34,107 bases of DNA from Flavisolibacter longurius (GTDB lineage Bacteria; Bacteroidota; Bacteroidia; Chitinophagales; Chitinophagaceae): contig JABUMY010000026.1 of NCBI GenBank assembly GCA_013327885.1, positions 1-34,107 on the forward strand. Direction: 5' to 3'. The notes under the pieces are model-generated. The model was not told the origin of the DNA. It saw only the letters and a list, made by a program, of their open reading frames with translations, and ran no database searches. The stretch's first letter is position 1; every line of letters begins with the position of its first letter. A program made the translations under genes and the position numbers. Shown piece after piece: positions 17,843-27,824 of this stretch.

Positions 17843-18010
17843 TTAGAGAGGTTACCTTCAAAGGCAACCTTCGTGAAGGTGACCGAACAGTTATCGAACA
17901 CCTTGCTGGAAGAATTGATGCTGTTTTGCCAGCTTAAGAGCTGATAATGTATACTTTAGTTCTCTATCCTTTTCCCGTAATTGTGTTCGAAAATTGTCCG
18001 GTTAGCTATC
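17843..18010 (+). repeat. Interspersed repeat R1 with a coding-like core
   Basis: First of three diverged copies (others at 21290-21422 and 24790-24948), all in the same orientation. Shared elements are GTTACCTTCAAAGGCAACC (R1 and R3), a coding-like core ending in TGA at 17942-17944, and a 3' end GTGTTCG-AAATTGTCCGGTTAGCTATC. Translated, the core reads VTEQLSNTLLEELMLFCQLKS followed by the stop. The three copies differ mostly at synonymous sites, so the core seems once to have been translated. The 3' end is the inverse of the sequence encoding EQLSN, giving a long stem. No ATG precedes the core here, so this copy is probably not expressed as protein. Confidence 0.6.
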
Positions 18011-18022
18011 CTGCTGCTCACC

Positions 18023-18063
18023 AAGCCTTCGTTCCTTCGAAGGTAGAAGCGCTTGATTCTACC
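18023..18063 (+). repeat. Hairpin repeat (right end of a MITE-like element)
   Basis: CCTTCG-n4-CTTCGAAGG followed by AGAAGCGCTTGATTCTACC is a diverged inverted copy of 17774-17816 and resembles the region after the transposase stop at 29827-29867. It closes the ~290-bp segment that contains repeat R1. Confidence 0.45.
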
Positions 18064-18127
18064 TTTGTTAGAAGAAAGTTTTGACGGGAGCTTCCTTGAC
18101 TTTAGCAGCTCTTTAATACGGAACCTG

Positions 18128-21018
18128 CTATTTAATGACGGTCACTGTTCCCTTTTCTCTCCTGACCTCACCACCTTCAAACTGATAGGTGCAGGTCCAC
18201 ACAAACACACTCGTTTCCAGCAGTGTGCCAGCTACTTTTCCATTCCAGCCTTTTCCCATCTCCGAGCTTTGGAAGACTACCTGTCCCCAGCGGTTGTAAA
18301 TGGTGAAGGTGTAGTGTTTTACTTTTCCAAAGAGTAAACGCCGAAACACATCATTTTTGCTGTCGCCGTTAGGTGTGAAGGCTGCTGGTATATAAGCTCC
18401 TTTGAGGCAGTCTTTCAGTGCAACATCAATCGAATCTTTTCCTTTACAGCCATTGTTATCTTGCACCTGTAGCCAGTAACGTCCAGGCTTTTCAACCATA
18501 ATGGAAGATGTGACTCCCCCGGTACTCCACTGATACGACTGGTAGCTTGAAAGCGCCTTTAGCTCCAGCTTTCCATAGGAACAGATGGCAGTATCGCCAG
18601 GAAGAAAGCCTTGCGGTATCGGATAGAAAGTTTTGATACTTGCTGTGTCAGTTCCCTTGCAGCCATTTTTATCGGTTACAGTTACGAAATACGTTCCTGT
18701 ATCACTAACCGTCAGGGTACGTCCTGTACTGGAATTGTTCCATAAATAGGAAGCAAATACACCTGCATCCAACTGCTTGGAATCGTTCATACATAAAAAG
18801 TTAGTGTGATCGAGACGAACGATTGGTGCTGACAATAACGATGGCGTTACACTATTGCTAAGAGCAGTGGTTGTTGTCAGGCAGGTACCATCTGTTTCGA
18901 TTGCACAACGAAAAACATCACCGGCCTTTATGTTATCTGATACATAGGTATTCGTATTGATTCCAACCGCCACGCCATTTTTTTCCCATTGGTAAAAAAT
19001 GTTCTTTCCTGAATTGACCGTCGATGCACGAAATGAAACAGAAGTTCCTGGACATAGCGTATCTTTTTGTGCAGCAATGATAACGGAAGGCGTGACTTGC
19101 GGTTTTATGCTCATTAAAACATCATCGCTTGAAGCGGTTGGTGTCAATGGACAACTGTAATCCGACCTTATCAGACACGAAATCCTGTCTCCATTGCTCA
19201 GTGTTGTACTAGAAAAAGCTGAAGAATTTCCACCAGTACTTGTGCCGTTAACTGTCCATTGATAGGAAGGACTGTTCCCGCCATTTTGTACCAAAGCAGA
19301 AAAGGTAACAGAAGCACCTGCACAAATATTATTGGCTGAAGGTGAGATCGTAATTGAAGGAGACAGTACTGGTTTTACGCCTATTTCTATCACATTAGCT
19401 GTGGCCGTGGGCGAAGCAAGACAAGCATCGTTGGACGTTAACACACATGAGACTAGGTCACCATCATTGAGTAGCCCATCAGCGTATGTTGCCGTATTTG
19501 TACCTACGTCCTTACCATTCTTCTTCCACTGAAAAACAGGGGTTGTACCTCCGTTGACGGTTGCAGCCGTAAACGTTGCCGTAGTGCCTTCACAGATAAT
19601 TGCAGACGTTACGGTGACTGCTATCGCAGGAACAGCTTTGGTATTAACGGATAAACGAGCAGGTGTTGAAAAAAGCGTTCCACAAATATTGCTTACGCCA
19701 CATCGGTACTGGTAATGATTCATTGTTGGGGTAGCACCAGTAACCGACAATGTAGGTGTATTGGATCCGCTATAACTATTGTTATCACTTAAATTTATCC
19801 ACCCCGTTCCGGTATTCAGTTGCCACTGGTAACTTGTTGCATTGGAGGCAGTGACACTGAAGCTAGCGTTTCCGGTACCACAGAGGGTAATGCTTAACGG
19901 TTGTTGTAAAACACTTGCTGTCACGCATGTATTAATTTTTCGTACTACCTGATGAGGCATACGGTTACCAACATAAACATTGCCGACATTATCCACGCTA
20001 ATGCCACGCAAGTCAGACAGTTGTGCTGCTGTTGCAGGACCATTATCTCCTGAATACCCTGAAGTTCCGTTCCCCGCAAGAATGGTGATGTTGCCTGCCG
20101 GAGAAATTTTACGTACCACATAGTTCAACTCGTCGCACACATATAAATTTCCATTTTGGTCCACCGCACAATCCAAGGGGCCATACATTTGTGCTACAAT
20201 AGCTGGACCACCGTCTCCACTGTACCCTCGAGTTCCGTTTCCTGCATAGGTAGAAATAATGCCTGCAGGCGTTATTTTTCGTATACGACCATTGCCCGGG
20301 TCAGAAACATATAAGTTATCAGCCGAATCAAATGCTAGTCCCCAAGGATTGTTCAGCTTTGCATTGATAGCAGGCCCACCATCTCCGCTATAGCCCGCTA
20401 CTCCAGTTCCGGCAAAGGTTGTAATAATGCCGGCTGTGTTGACTTTTCGAATGCGATGGTTATAGGAATCGGAAATATACATGTTATCCGCTTTGTCGAA
20501 GGCAATTGCGGTAATGCCATGAAGTTGTGCATTAATTAGCGGACCACCATCACCAGAGAAGCCTCCGGTACCATAATTGTTAACAAGCGTTGTGATGATT
20601 CCGTTCAGGTCAACCTTTCGAATGGTGGCTCTTATCTGGTCACCAATATATAGGTTACCGGCATGGTCAAAGGCAATTTTTTCTGGAAAGTAAAGTTTGC
20701 ATCAAGGGCAGGCCCGCCGTCCCCAGCATACCCCATCGTGCCGGAACCTGCAAAATTTGAAATTGTACCGTCCTTTTTTACCACCCGAATAACATTATTG
20801 TCGCGATCTGCAATATAAAGGTTACCGTCTTTGTCTGTCGCCACATCGGATGGCGTAGCTAATTTTGTTGCGGTAGCGGGACCACTATTACCCGAATAGC
20901 CATAGCTGCCATTGCCGGCAACCGTTGTAATGATTTGCGATTTTAATGACGTTATGATGAAAAATGAAAAAGCGTAGACAAGAATGTACCTGCCACGATT
21001 ATCCTGAACACGTTTCAT
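18128..21018 (-). pseudogene. NHL-repeat / Ig-like protein with T9SS type B C-terminal domain, frameshifted
   Basis: The start at 21018 gives a signal peptide and NHL propeller blades marked by YSGNSGPA, YAGDGGPA and FSGDGGPL / YSGDGGPA, six to seven in all. About five Ig-like/PKD-like domains with conserved Cys pairs follow (YQWxxNGxxVGxxxxTY patterns). The last ~90 residues are a gliding-motility-associated domain (AAFTPNGDSKNDVF, YNRWGQVVFQS, YQFEGG), the sorting signal of type B T9SS cargo. The first frame (20632-21018) loses its phase near 20685-20705, at CTTTACTTTCCAG before AAAAAA. The rest of the NHL blade (IAFDHAGNLYIGDQ) continues in the -1 frame without a break to 18128. A single lost base (for example AACCTTTAC to AACTTTAC) would explain it, as would a sequencing error or slippage on the A-run. 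Rebuilt length is about 960 residues. Confidence 0.85.
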
Positions 21019-21289
21019 TGCAGTTAGAAGGTTATCTATAAGTGGTAAAGCCGCTAAGATAATTAACGCATTTGCATTAAGGAAGATATTATATGGAATG
21101 AACTATGAATTATAACCTTACTACTAAAAGATTGGGTTTAGCTTCCGCCAATCATCCGGACACCTGCCCTAATCTGCATCATTCCAACACGACTAAATAC
21201 TGAGTACTTGCGATTAATCCAATAAATGACTCGTAGCTGTACGAGTGAATTATACTAAGAAACATGTCGTAACTCAACGAACCAAGTGG

Positions 21290-21422
21290 ATGTAAACGAA
21301 CAATTATCGAACAGCTTATTACAAGAATTGATGATGTTTTGCCAATTAATGCGTTGATTATGTACCACTAGCTCTTATGTCATTTTTCGCATTTGTGTTC
21401 GATAATTGTTCGGTCAGCTATC
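21290..21422 (+). repeat. Interspersed repeat R2 with a perfect 17-bp inverted repeat
   Basis: Second copy of the R1/R3 family, upstream of the NHL protein gene. CGAACAATTATCGAACA (21297-21313) is the perfect inverse of TGTTCGATAATTGTTCG (21396-21412), with 82 nt between them. The core translates as VNEQLSNSLLQELMMFCQLMR and a TGA, with changes relative to R1 mostly at third positions. The 3' end CGGTCAGCTATC (21411-21422) is identical to R3. The remaining intergenic sequence at 21019-21289 shows nothing recognisable. Confidence 0.65.
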
Positions 21423-21573
21423 GGACATGTGTTTGTCAAAAACATAATAAACCAAGGAGGCCTAATTGTATTGAAGGTTTAATGACTTTGCTTTGCCTTT
21501 TCAAACACAGTACAGGTCATGAAAATAGCAACATCATAGGCCGCCCAACTTCCTGTGGCAAATATTTTGTAAG

Positions 21574-22695
21574 TTATCCTTCCTTTTCACTTTTTACAGC
21601 ATACGTCACTTCGTGTGCTTCCCAGGGCAGTGGTACCTCGAGCCTGTTCACCAAACGATCCACTGCAAGGGCCGGCAGCATGGCATCACGGCTCATATTC
21701 TGCTGGTGCAATACGCGGTAGGGTACTTCCACATACACCAGTTTTACGTAGGCTCTGTAGGTAATAAATAGTTCGACCAACTGCTCACGCATGGCACGGG
21801 TAATATTGGTAGCATTCCAAACAAAATCCGCCCCTTTGCGCAGGAAGCCTTTTGCTCGTTCCTTTGCCAGTTGAATGACCCGGCCATTGCCACTTTTGTC
21901 TGTAGGGGAAACTTTCAATTCCTGCCTTATTTCATCAAGGCTGATCACCGGCCAATCACGGTAGTGGTGAAACCGAAAGGTGTCTTTTCCTGCACCCGGC
22001 AGCCCCGAAAGCATAACCACCGTTGAGCCAAAATTGTCAAAGGGAACATAGTCTGGATACACACCCGGTTTATGGAGATACTGGAACCTAGCGTTGGGTG
22101 TGGCAAACGCCTTCTCCCTTCCCCAACAATTATTCTCCTGGCAAAGCGCCTCAAACAGGTCTATGCGGTAAAGCAACTCTTCTTTGTCCCGGCACACCCT
22201 TCCCAGCGCATCGGCCCTTGCCAACTGCGATAACAGCTGTGTGTTCACCACCAGACTGGCTTCAATCACAGCTTTTTGCGTGTCTTGTTTTTCAATAGCC
22301 CACAGGGGCAACCCGTGATAGCGCACCAGGTTCACTACTTGCTCGCGCAGGTGAAAAGGTGTTGGCAGTTGGGAATAAAGCAACATGCGTGTGTTCATCG
22401 CCCCTTTCTTGGCATGTCCTTTTGAAGTAATGCTTCCATCTTCTTCAAGCAAGGTTGTCGAGCGCTTCTCCACATCGTGCAACAAGGCTGCGGCCCAAAG
22501 CACCTCTTGCGGCTCGGTAGCAAGAGACTGATAGCCAGGTAAGCGTGTAAGTTCATCCAGCACCATGCGAGTATGAACGGCCACATCGCCCTCCGCGTGG
22601 TGTCGCGGGTCTTGCGGTACCCCTTTCATGTCCCGCACAAAATCAAATTCCTTCTCCAGGTCAGTCCACTTTTTATTTTGTGTCAATCTCCACAT
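21574..22695 (-). CDS. HD-Pnk: HD phosphoesterase fused to polynucleotide 5'-kinase (RNA end healing)
   Basis: 373 residues. The N-terminal HD phosphohydrolase domain has His33/His41 and the HD pair in LLHDVEK (His73-Asp74). The C-terminal P-loop kinase has Walker A GLPGAGKDTF (231-240, Lys237), SLDEIR (about 252-257) as the probable base/Asp motif, FVWNATN (301-307), and arginines in the lid near 335-351. This is the architecture of Runella slithyformis HD-Pnk, shown to remove 2',3'-cyclic phosphate or 3' phosphate and to phosphorylate 5'-OH ends, preparing broken RNA or DNA for ligation. Its start lies 23 nt inside the RNA ligase gene, so the two are translationally coupled. The repair role in this organism is inferred. 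Confidence 0.9.
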   Translation of the reverse strand: MWRLTQNKKWTDLEKEFDFVRDMKGVPQDPRHHAEGDVAVHTRMVLDELTRLPGYQSLATEPQEVLWAAALLHDVEKRSTTLLEEDGSITSKGHAKKGAMNTRMLLYSQLPTPFHLREQVVNLVRYHGLPLWAIEKQDTQKAVIEASLVVNTQLLSQLARADALGRVCRDKEELLYRIDLFEALCQENNCWGREKAFATPNARFQYLHKPGVYPDYVPFDNFGSTVVMLSGLPGAGKDTFRFHHYRDWPVISLDEIRQELKVSPTDKSGNGRVIQLAKERAKGFLRKGADFVWNATNITRAMREQLVELFITYRAYVKLVYVEVPYRVLHQQNMSRDAMLPALAVDRLVNRLEVPLPWEAHEVTYAVKSEKEG

Positions 22696-23389
22696 CCCTT
22701 CCTCCTTTTTCGTGTTTTAGTGGTGCACGCCGCCAGTGGCGTGTCCAGTGTTCGGTTGTTTTAACATGCTCCTTACGCACCCATTTGAAGACGCTACTCG
22801 CAAACGCATCTGTGGAAAAAGCGTTTGCATTCCGGCTCACCAGTCCTTCCATGGTGCAAGGCTTTTTACTTATCGTATCAATTGGGTCAAAGGCACCGGG
22901 AGTGCTCACCAATTGCTGGATGTGCTGCTCAAAGGTCGTTTTATCCGTGGGTGTAGGCTCAATGGCAATCTCGGGCACAGTGGGAAGTTCCAATAGTGAC
23001 GCATAGAACTTCACCTCTTCCCAACTGAGCCACTGCTCCCCTTCTCTTACCGCAAATACAAAAAAATGGTGCTCTAAGTTGCGATACTGAAGGGAATGAA
23101 TCGCGTAGAGGTTTTCAAGAAAGATCTCCAGATCGCCCAGATCATGCCTTACTCTATGCCAGTATGCCCGCAGGGTAGCGGTCCACAGAGAAGTGGTTGG
23201 CGCTGCGTGGCTGCGGGCAAACACACCATGCCGGCTCAGACAGTTGTTTTCTCCGTCCAGCTTTTCGGTGTGAACAAGGGTCTTCATTTGTTGAAGGTCG
23301 CTCCAGTATTCTTGATTGATCCGGTCATCCGAAGTGGTGCCCGGTGAAAATGGATAGTGGTAGGTGCGACCGTACTTTTCAGATACCAT
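22673..23389 (-). CDS. RNA ligase (nucleotidyltransferase superfamily)
   Basis: 238 residues. Motif I is EKLDGEN (42-48) with Lys43 as the predicted AMP-accepting lysine. Motif III-like ENLYAIHSLQY is at 92-102, FFVFAV at 109-114, motif IV is EGLVSR (181-186), and motif V is VFKWVRKEH (200-208; Lys202, Lys206). These belong to the RNA ligase family related to T4 Rnl2 and similar enzymes, which join 3'-OH to 5'-phosphate ends using ATP. No clear C-terminal specificity domain remains after motif V beyond ~30 basic residues, so it is a minimal ligase. First gene of a two-gene unit with the end-healing enzyme downstream. Together they would cover healing and sealing of cut RNA, perhaps tRNA broken by nucleases. 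Confidence 0.9.
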   Translation of the reverse strand: MVSEKYGRTYHYPFSPGTTSDDRINQEYWSDLQQMKTLVHTEKLDGENNCLSRHGVFARSHAAPTTSLWTATLRAYWHRVRHDLGDLEIFLENLYAIHSLQYRNLEHHFFVFAVREGEQWLSWEEVKFYASLLELPTVPEIAIEPTPTDKTTFEQHIQQLVSTPGAFDPIDTISKKPCTMEGLVSRNANAFSTDAFASSVFKWVRKEHVKTTEHWTRHWRRAPLKHEKGGRDVEIDTK

Positions 23390-23626
23390 ACGATAGCCTT
23401 GTGGTTTTCAGACCGCTTTTAGAACAGCGGTTACTAAATTTAGTTTTGAAAATAAAATAACAATGACACTTCTCAAAGGAAGGTCGTTTAAGAAAGAAGG
23501 TATGTAGAAGCGATTACATGACGCAAGTGTTGACGCGTTGGATAATGAGCGGCAAAGATGTGATTTTTTCTCCAGTGTAGCAAGAGGCTCCCAGCCTTAC
23601 AAGCCAATAAGCACCTACGCTTTGTT

Positions 23627-23977
23627 CTATGCGTTTCGGTAGGTTGCCATGACCCGTTCTGGGTTTTTGATACGGTATGTCAGTCTCCCCTCAAACGCAT
23701 GAAATGAAGTAAAGGAGACCTGGTTGTAGGTTTTGTCACCATTGTGGTGGCCTGCTCCCTGAGAAAAGACCAAAATAGCCGGGAACGAGTGCAGGGTAAA
23801 GGTTTCCGATACCGTGTCTCCGCTTTCGTTTTGAAGGGTGAGGGTTAAAAACTGGCCAATGGCGTGGTGGACGAGCAGAAACAGGGCGTTTTTTGGACAG
23901 AAGGGTTCCTGTAAGGAGAGGCTGATCGTTTCACCGGCATTGATCAGTAGCGGCACTTTATCGAAGATGGTCTTCAT
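23627..23977 (-). CDS. Hypothetical protein, beta-rich
   Basis: 116 residues, no recognised family. No signal peptide; the composition suggests alternating beta strands (LINAGETISLSLQEPF, LTLTLQNESGDTVSETFTL, GRLTYRIKNPERVM). Same strand as, and about 240 nt upstream of, the RNA ligase gene, so possible but unproven linkage to the RNA-repair pair. The start ATG is the first in frame and lies close to MKTIF, a common Bacteroidota opening. Function unknown. Confidence 0.6.
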   Translation of the reverse strand: MKTIFDKVPLLINAGETISLSLQEPFCPKNALFLLVHHAIGQFLTLTLQNESGDTVSETFTLHSFPAILVFSQGAGHHNGDKTYNQVSFTSFHAFEGRLTYRIKNPERVMATYRNA

Positions 23978-24311
23978 TGTTTCGTTCAGAAGGATTAGTT
24001 AATGCGATTGGGTTATTTGTTCATGCTCTTTTTCTGCCAAACGCCAGCTACATTTAATTACACAATTTGCGGTACGGGTTGACTTCAGGCAAAATCGGGA
24101 GGCAAACATACGTTACGGGATTGCTTTGTGATCCTGCCTGGCCACTGATTTTCAAATCATTTTAAATACATCGTTCAACGATTGTTTGGATGTTGTCCCA
24201 CTCCTGCAACACACCAGCCTATCGTAGATGCAGGCTTCTGCCTATTGCATCGGAGCCGCGATGGTACTCGCAGGGCGGTGTCACCCGACAGCATTGAGCC
24301 AATGCCCTTTT
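23978..24311. other. Intergenic stretch, nothing recognised
   Basis: About 330 bases between two small minus-strand genes. No repeat copy, tRNA or convincing terminator was seen. Confidence 0.5.
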
Positions 24312-24647
24312 CTACAGGGAGGTAAATCGTTTGACCATCTCCTGCGTTGTAGAAGAGAGCTCTTGTAAATCGGCATCGTTCAGTAAGCCGTCGCGGTACT
24401 GTCCCAGGAGCACGAGCAGGTAGCCTGAGCCCCGGAGGCCATCGTAGCGCTGGACCAAATGTTTATCAAAAGAAGTGACGATTTTATACACCTTGTAATA
24501 GGCTTCTTTGATATCACTTCCGCTCTTCTCCCACGCGGAAAGGATAGCAACTAGCTCTTGAAGATGAGCTGCCATTTCCTTTTGCAAGCCCTTTTCAATC
24601 AGCAGTTGGGCCGCTTTCTTATCAGCTTTACTTAACGCAATGGACAT
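24312..24647 (-). CDS. Hypothetical protein, all-helical
   Basis: 111 residues, rich in Leu, Lys, Glu and Ala, predicted almost entirely helical with heptad-like spacing (KADKKAAQLLIEKGLQKEM, LQELVAILSAWEKSG). No signal peptide or membrane segment, so cytoplasmic. Not recognised. Same strand as the RNA ligase and HD-Pnk genes further downstream, but separated by another small gene and two intergenic gaps. Confidence 0.6.
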   Translation of the reverse strand: MSIALSKADKKAAQLLIEKGLQKEMAAHLQELVAILSAWEKSGSDIKEAYYKVYKIVTSFDKHLVQRYDGLRGSGYLLVLLGQYRDGLLNDADLQELSSTTQEMVKRFTSL

Positions 24648-24789
24648 GTGATGGATTGGTTTGGCCTCTTGGGATCACCCGCTTTGTTTCTGTTATGAAG
24701 GTACACAATCCTAAAATTATCTTTCCTCGCTAAACTGAGTAGAACTGGAAACAGCACCGGCGGGACACGCAAGGTTATTAATCTTACAT

Positions 24790-24948
24790 GTTACCTTCAA
24801 AGGCAACCCATTAGAGGTAACTAAACAGTACTTGAACAACTTATTGGAAGAATTAATCATGCTTTGCCATCTAAAAAGTTGATTTGGTAGCAGTTCGCTA
24901 TTCACCCATTCCTTCCAAGGTTGTTAGGTAAGTGTACGGTCAGCTATC
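24790..24948 (+). repeat. Interspersed repeat R3
   Basis: Third copy of the R1/R2 family. It shares GTTACCTTCAAAGGCAACC with R1 exactly, then a core translating as EVTKQYLNNLLEELIMLCHLKS and TGA, and the 3' end CGGTCAGCTATC identical to R2. One base is missing between the 5' block and the core relative to R1, which breaks any continuous frame. The inverted repeat is degraded here. The rest of the gap up to 25286 holds TACATTTA near 25235, a near match to a -7 box for the peptidase gene, and nothing else recognised. Confidence 0.6.
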
Positions 24949-25286
24949 ATTTCTCGTTTTTAAAAGGCACAAAACTGGGACAACTTACGATCCAACCTGC
25001 GTGCAGTCGCTCGATTTGGTCATTGGTATCAGAAGCTAAATTCTTTATAGTAAGGATTCTTATCGACATTCTTTCTGCCTATTATAAAATAGGAAAATGT
25101 TATCCTTCCAACGCAAGCCTACATTCTCACGCTGTTTCAACGACCAGGCCCATTGTGATAAATAAAAATTGTCCAATACAACACCGATCTTAACCCTTTC
25201 CGTTACCCCTTCAACACAAAAGTAAAAGAGGCAATACATTTATTTCCCATAGCCATTACCAAAAGCAAAAACAACTCATTGTACCG

Positions 25287-26672
25287 ATGCGTTATTCTAT
25301 CGTTTTAATCATTTTATCGCTGTGTGCATTCATCGTGAACACTGGCTTTGTCCAGGCACAAAACGGCACAATCATTACAGCCGACATGCAGCGTACGGCT
25401 TTAAAAAAACAGCTTTATATTCCTGGCAAGGTTTACCGGATTCCCGAAAACAATGATTACGATAGCGCTGAAAGTGATTACAGTTTTAAGCGCATGAGGG
25501 CGGGAGAGAATATTGTCATCTTCTGGCACAAAGAATATGGCCATGACCCTACTGCCTACCCTGACGCAAAAAAGCGTTTTAATCCCAAAGAAGCGTTAGA
25601 AGAATTAGAACGATTCTACCAGTATTATGTAAATGAGCTAAAACTTGTTCAAAAAGGAAGCTCGCTGACGGACAAATACAAAATGATCTTGTACGTGCTT
25701 TCCGGAAACGAAGGAACGGCTTTTGGCGGCGGTACCGAGAACAAAGTAGGCATGCTTTGGACACCACCGGGAAGAATGAATAAAATGCCCTATGGTACCC
25801 TTGCCCATGAATTGGGACATTCCTTTCAATACATTATGCGGGCTGATGCCGGCAACGGTCTAGGTGGACCTGTAAACGAAATGGCAGCCCAATACCTTCT
25901 GTGGCAGGTTTATCCTGATTGGATGACATTTGAAAATTATCACCTTGTCGACTTTTTGAAAAAGACGCACTATGCATTTCTTCATCCAACCAATATGTAT
26001 CACTCGCCTTATGTACTGGAATACTGGTCACAAAAACACGGCGTTGAATTTTATGGCAATTTATCACGGGCGACACAGAAGGGTGAAGATGCTGTGATAA
26101 CCTATAAACGCCTCACTGGCTTAGACCAGGAGGCCTTCAACGAAGAAATGTTTGATGCTTGTCGACGGTTTGTGACTTGGGACTTGAAACGGATCGAGGA
26201 AGTGGCCAAACCTTACGCCAATCGCCATTCGACTAAAATGGATGCAATCGGCAAGGGGTGGTTTCAAATAGCAAAAACAAATGTTCCACAGAATTATGGC
26301 TATAACGGTATAAAACTAAAAGTACCTAAAGCAGGAACCACGATCACACTTCAATTTAAAGGCATTTCGGCAAGTGACAGTTTTCACTTTGTAAATCCTG
26401 AAAAAGCCGGCTGGCGATACGGGTTTGTTGCTTACAAAAAAGATAGCAGCAGAACGTATTCCCCTGTTTACAAAACTCGTGATGGCAAGGCCACCTTCAA
26501 CGTACCCGAAAACACAGCGTATCTGTGGTTAGTCGTGATGGGTGCTCCCACCGAACATTGGTCCCTGCCGTTTGGGAGGCAAAAGACAGAAACCAGCAAC
26601 ACTGAAGAAGCCTGGCCCTACCAGGTAAAACTACGGGGCACCGCACCTGATCATTCGGTCATCAATGAATAA
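25287..26672 (+). CDS. Secreted zincin-like metallopeptidase (DUF6055-like)
   Basis: 461 residues with a signal peptide (hydrophobic 5-20, cut after VQAQ near 25). The zinc motif HELGH falls in the stretch LAHELGHSFQYIMR (about 173-186), with a downstream Glu in GGPVNEMAAQYLLW as likely third ligand, the gluzincin arrangement. Upstream, KMILYVLSGNEGTAFGGG resembles the strand before the active site in DUF6055-type proteins. The last ~130 residues look like a beta-sandwich (ITLQFKGISASDSFHF, TAYLWLVVMGAPTEHW). Expected to be exported and to act on proteins outside the cytoplasm; the substrate is unknown. A single-gene unit on the plus strand between two minus-strand groups. Confidence 0.8.
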   Translation: MRYSIVLIILSLCAFIVNTGFVQAQNGTIITADMQRTALKKQLYIPGKVYRIPENNDYDSAESDYSFKRMRAGENIVIFWHKEYGHDPTAYPDAKKRFNPKEALEELERFYQYYVNELKLVQKGSSLTDKYKMILYVLSGNEGTAFGGGTENKVGMLWTPPGRMNKMPYGTLAHELGHSFQYIMRADAGNGLGGPVNEMAAQYLLWQVYPDWMTFENYHLVDFLKKTHYAFLHPTNMYHSPYVLEYWSQKHGVEFYGNLSRATQKGEDAVITYKRLTGLDQEAFNEEMFDACRRFVTWDLKRIEEVAKPYANRHSTKMDAIGKGWFQIAKTNVPQNYGYNGIKLKVPKAGTTITLQFKGISASDSFHFVNPEKAGWRYGFVAYKKDSSRTYSPVYKTRDGKATFNVPENTAYLWLVVMGAPTEHWSLPFGRQKTETSNTEEAWPYQVKLRGTAPDHSVINE

Positions 26673-27824
26673 CAATTATCAGACGACATTACAGGGTCCC
26701 CGCACCGACTTTCCCTAAAAAAGGCTTGCGGATTTTATCCAGGCCTTAGAACTTTCAGGACAGGTAACAAAAAGGTTAGGCAAAGAAAACAACAATCAGT
26801 AAAACCTTTTTCAGGGAGCCCTAAAGATGGCCAAAGATGAGTGGGATTGGGCTGTGGGAATGACCAGCAAAACAGGGTTTACCGCTCCAATACATGGTTA
26901 AGCATTTCTTCGTATCGCGACTGGTAGCTGGCACAAAGTCGTGCACTTTAAAAGGTTACATTCTAATGTATGCAACCCTTGGTTTCAGACCATTTTTGGT
27001 TATATTAAAATGTAATCTCCACCATTTTTTACCAGTGAAAAACAGCAAAAAGACGAGGCCAAGATGGGTAAACTGTGGGCCTTTTCTGTGGTGTAAAGCA
27101 CAACCTTGGGTAACCTTGCGCTACTGTGCGCAATGGTGGGCAATCCCGCCGGGCGACCCGTACTGTGCAGGATACCCGCACAGCCCCCGCGGACGCACCG
27201 GCCGGTGTTTGTTTTTTGCGCGGTTTCTCGCGATGCTGCGCTACGGCGCCGGCATGGCGGGCAGTGGCGCGCGACACACTACCCTCCTATTTTTCTTGGC
27301 GCTGTCTTCTTTGTTTTTCCCCGCGCAGCACCGGCCCAAGGGCCGCGGTGTCCGGCGCACAGCTGTTTTTGGCTGCGCAAAAGGCGCCTGTGTTTAGCGG
27401 CTAAGTACTATCATTCCCGACCCACATGCCGCTACGGCCCCTCGGACCGGTAAACACTGTCCACCGCTTGCGAAGCAACTTTGCCAAAGCCTAGCAGCTT
27501 TCCTGTGCTTTCACGAGAAATCTCGCGTCAACACAAAACTGGCGGGCTGCCGTGCGGCGTTGCGTTACGGGACAATCTTTGTCTTAAATGAAGCCTATGG
27601 AAGAATCCCCCGGCACTGCAATACCTTGGGTTTGCAACAGCGCTGGTTGGTACCGGGTATGGACCGGATAAGTATGGTTACATTACAATATAACCTGTAT
27701 CAGAATTGCCCTGATCTTTTTGTGACACGGTGCTTTTCTGGCGACATAAAGTAACGCCCAAGATTCTCCAGGCACTGACGCCGAAGGCCTTGTTGCAACA
27801 CTTTTGGGCCCCTACCTTTCCGGT
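26673..27824. other. Gene-poor stretch with a G+C-rich block
   Basis: No gene is recognised. About 27100-27400 is markedly richer in G+C than everything around it and contains overlapping open frames in several phases on both strands, which is what high G+C alone produces. None shows a known motif. 27511-27522 has a small palindrome CGAGAAATCTCG. The block could be a transferred fragment or a repeat found elsewhere in the genome. Confidence 0.5.

Noticed and set aside
20680-20705. Programmed -1 frameshift at AAAAAA in the NHL gene.
   Set aside because: Only six A preceded by G, so the P-site tRNA would mispair after slipping, and no following stem was seen. A plain indel is simpler.
26894-27453. 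Several overlapping open frames of 82-167 residues on both strands.
   Set aside because: They result from the high G+C content; the peptides are Arg/Pro/Cys-rich, with no motif or ribosome binding site.
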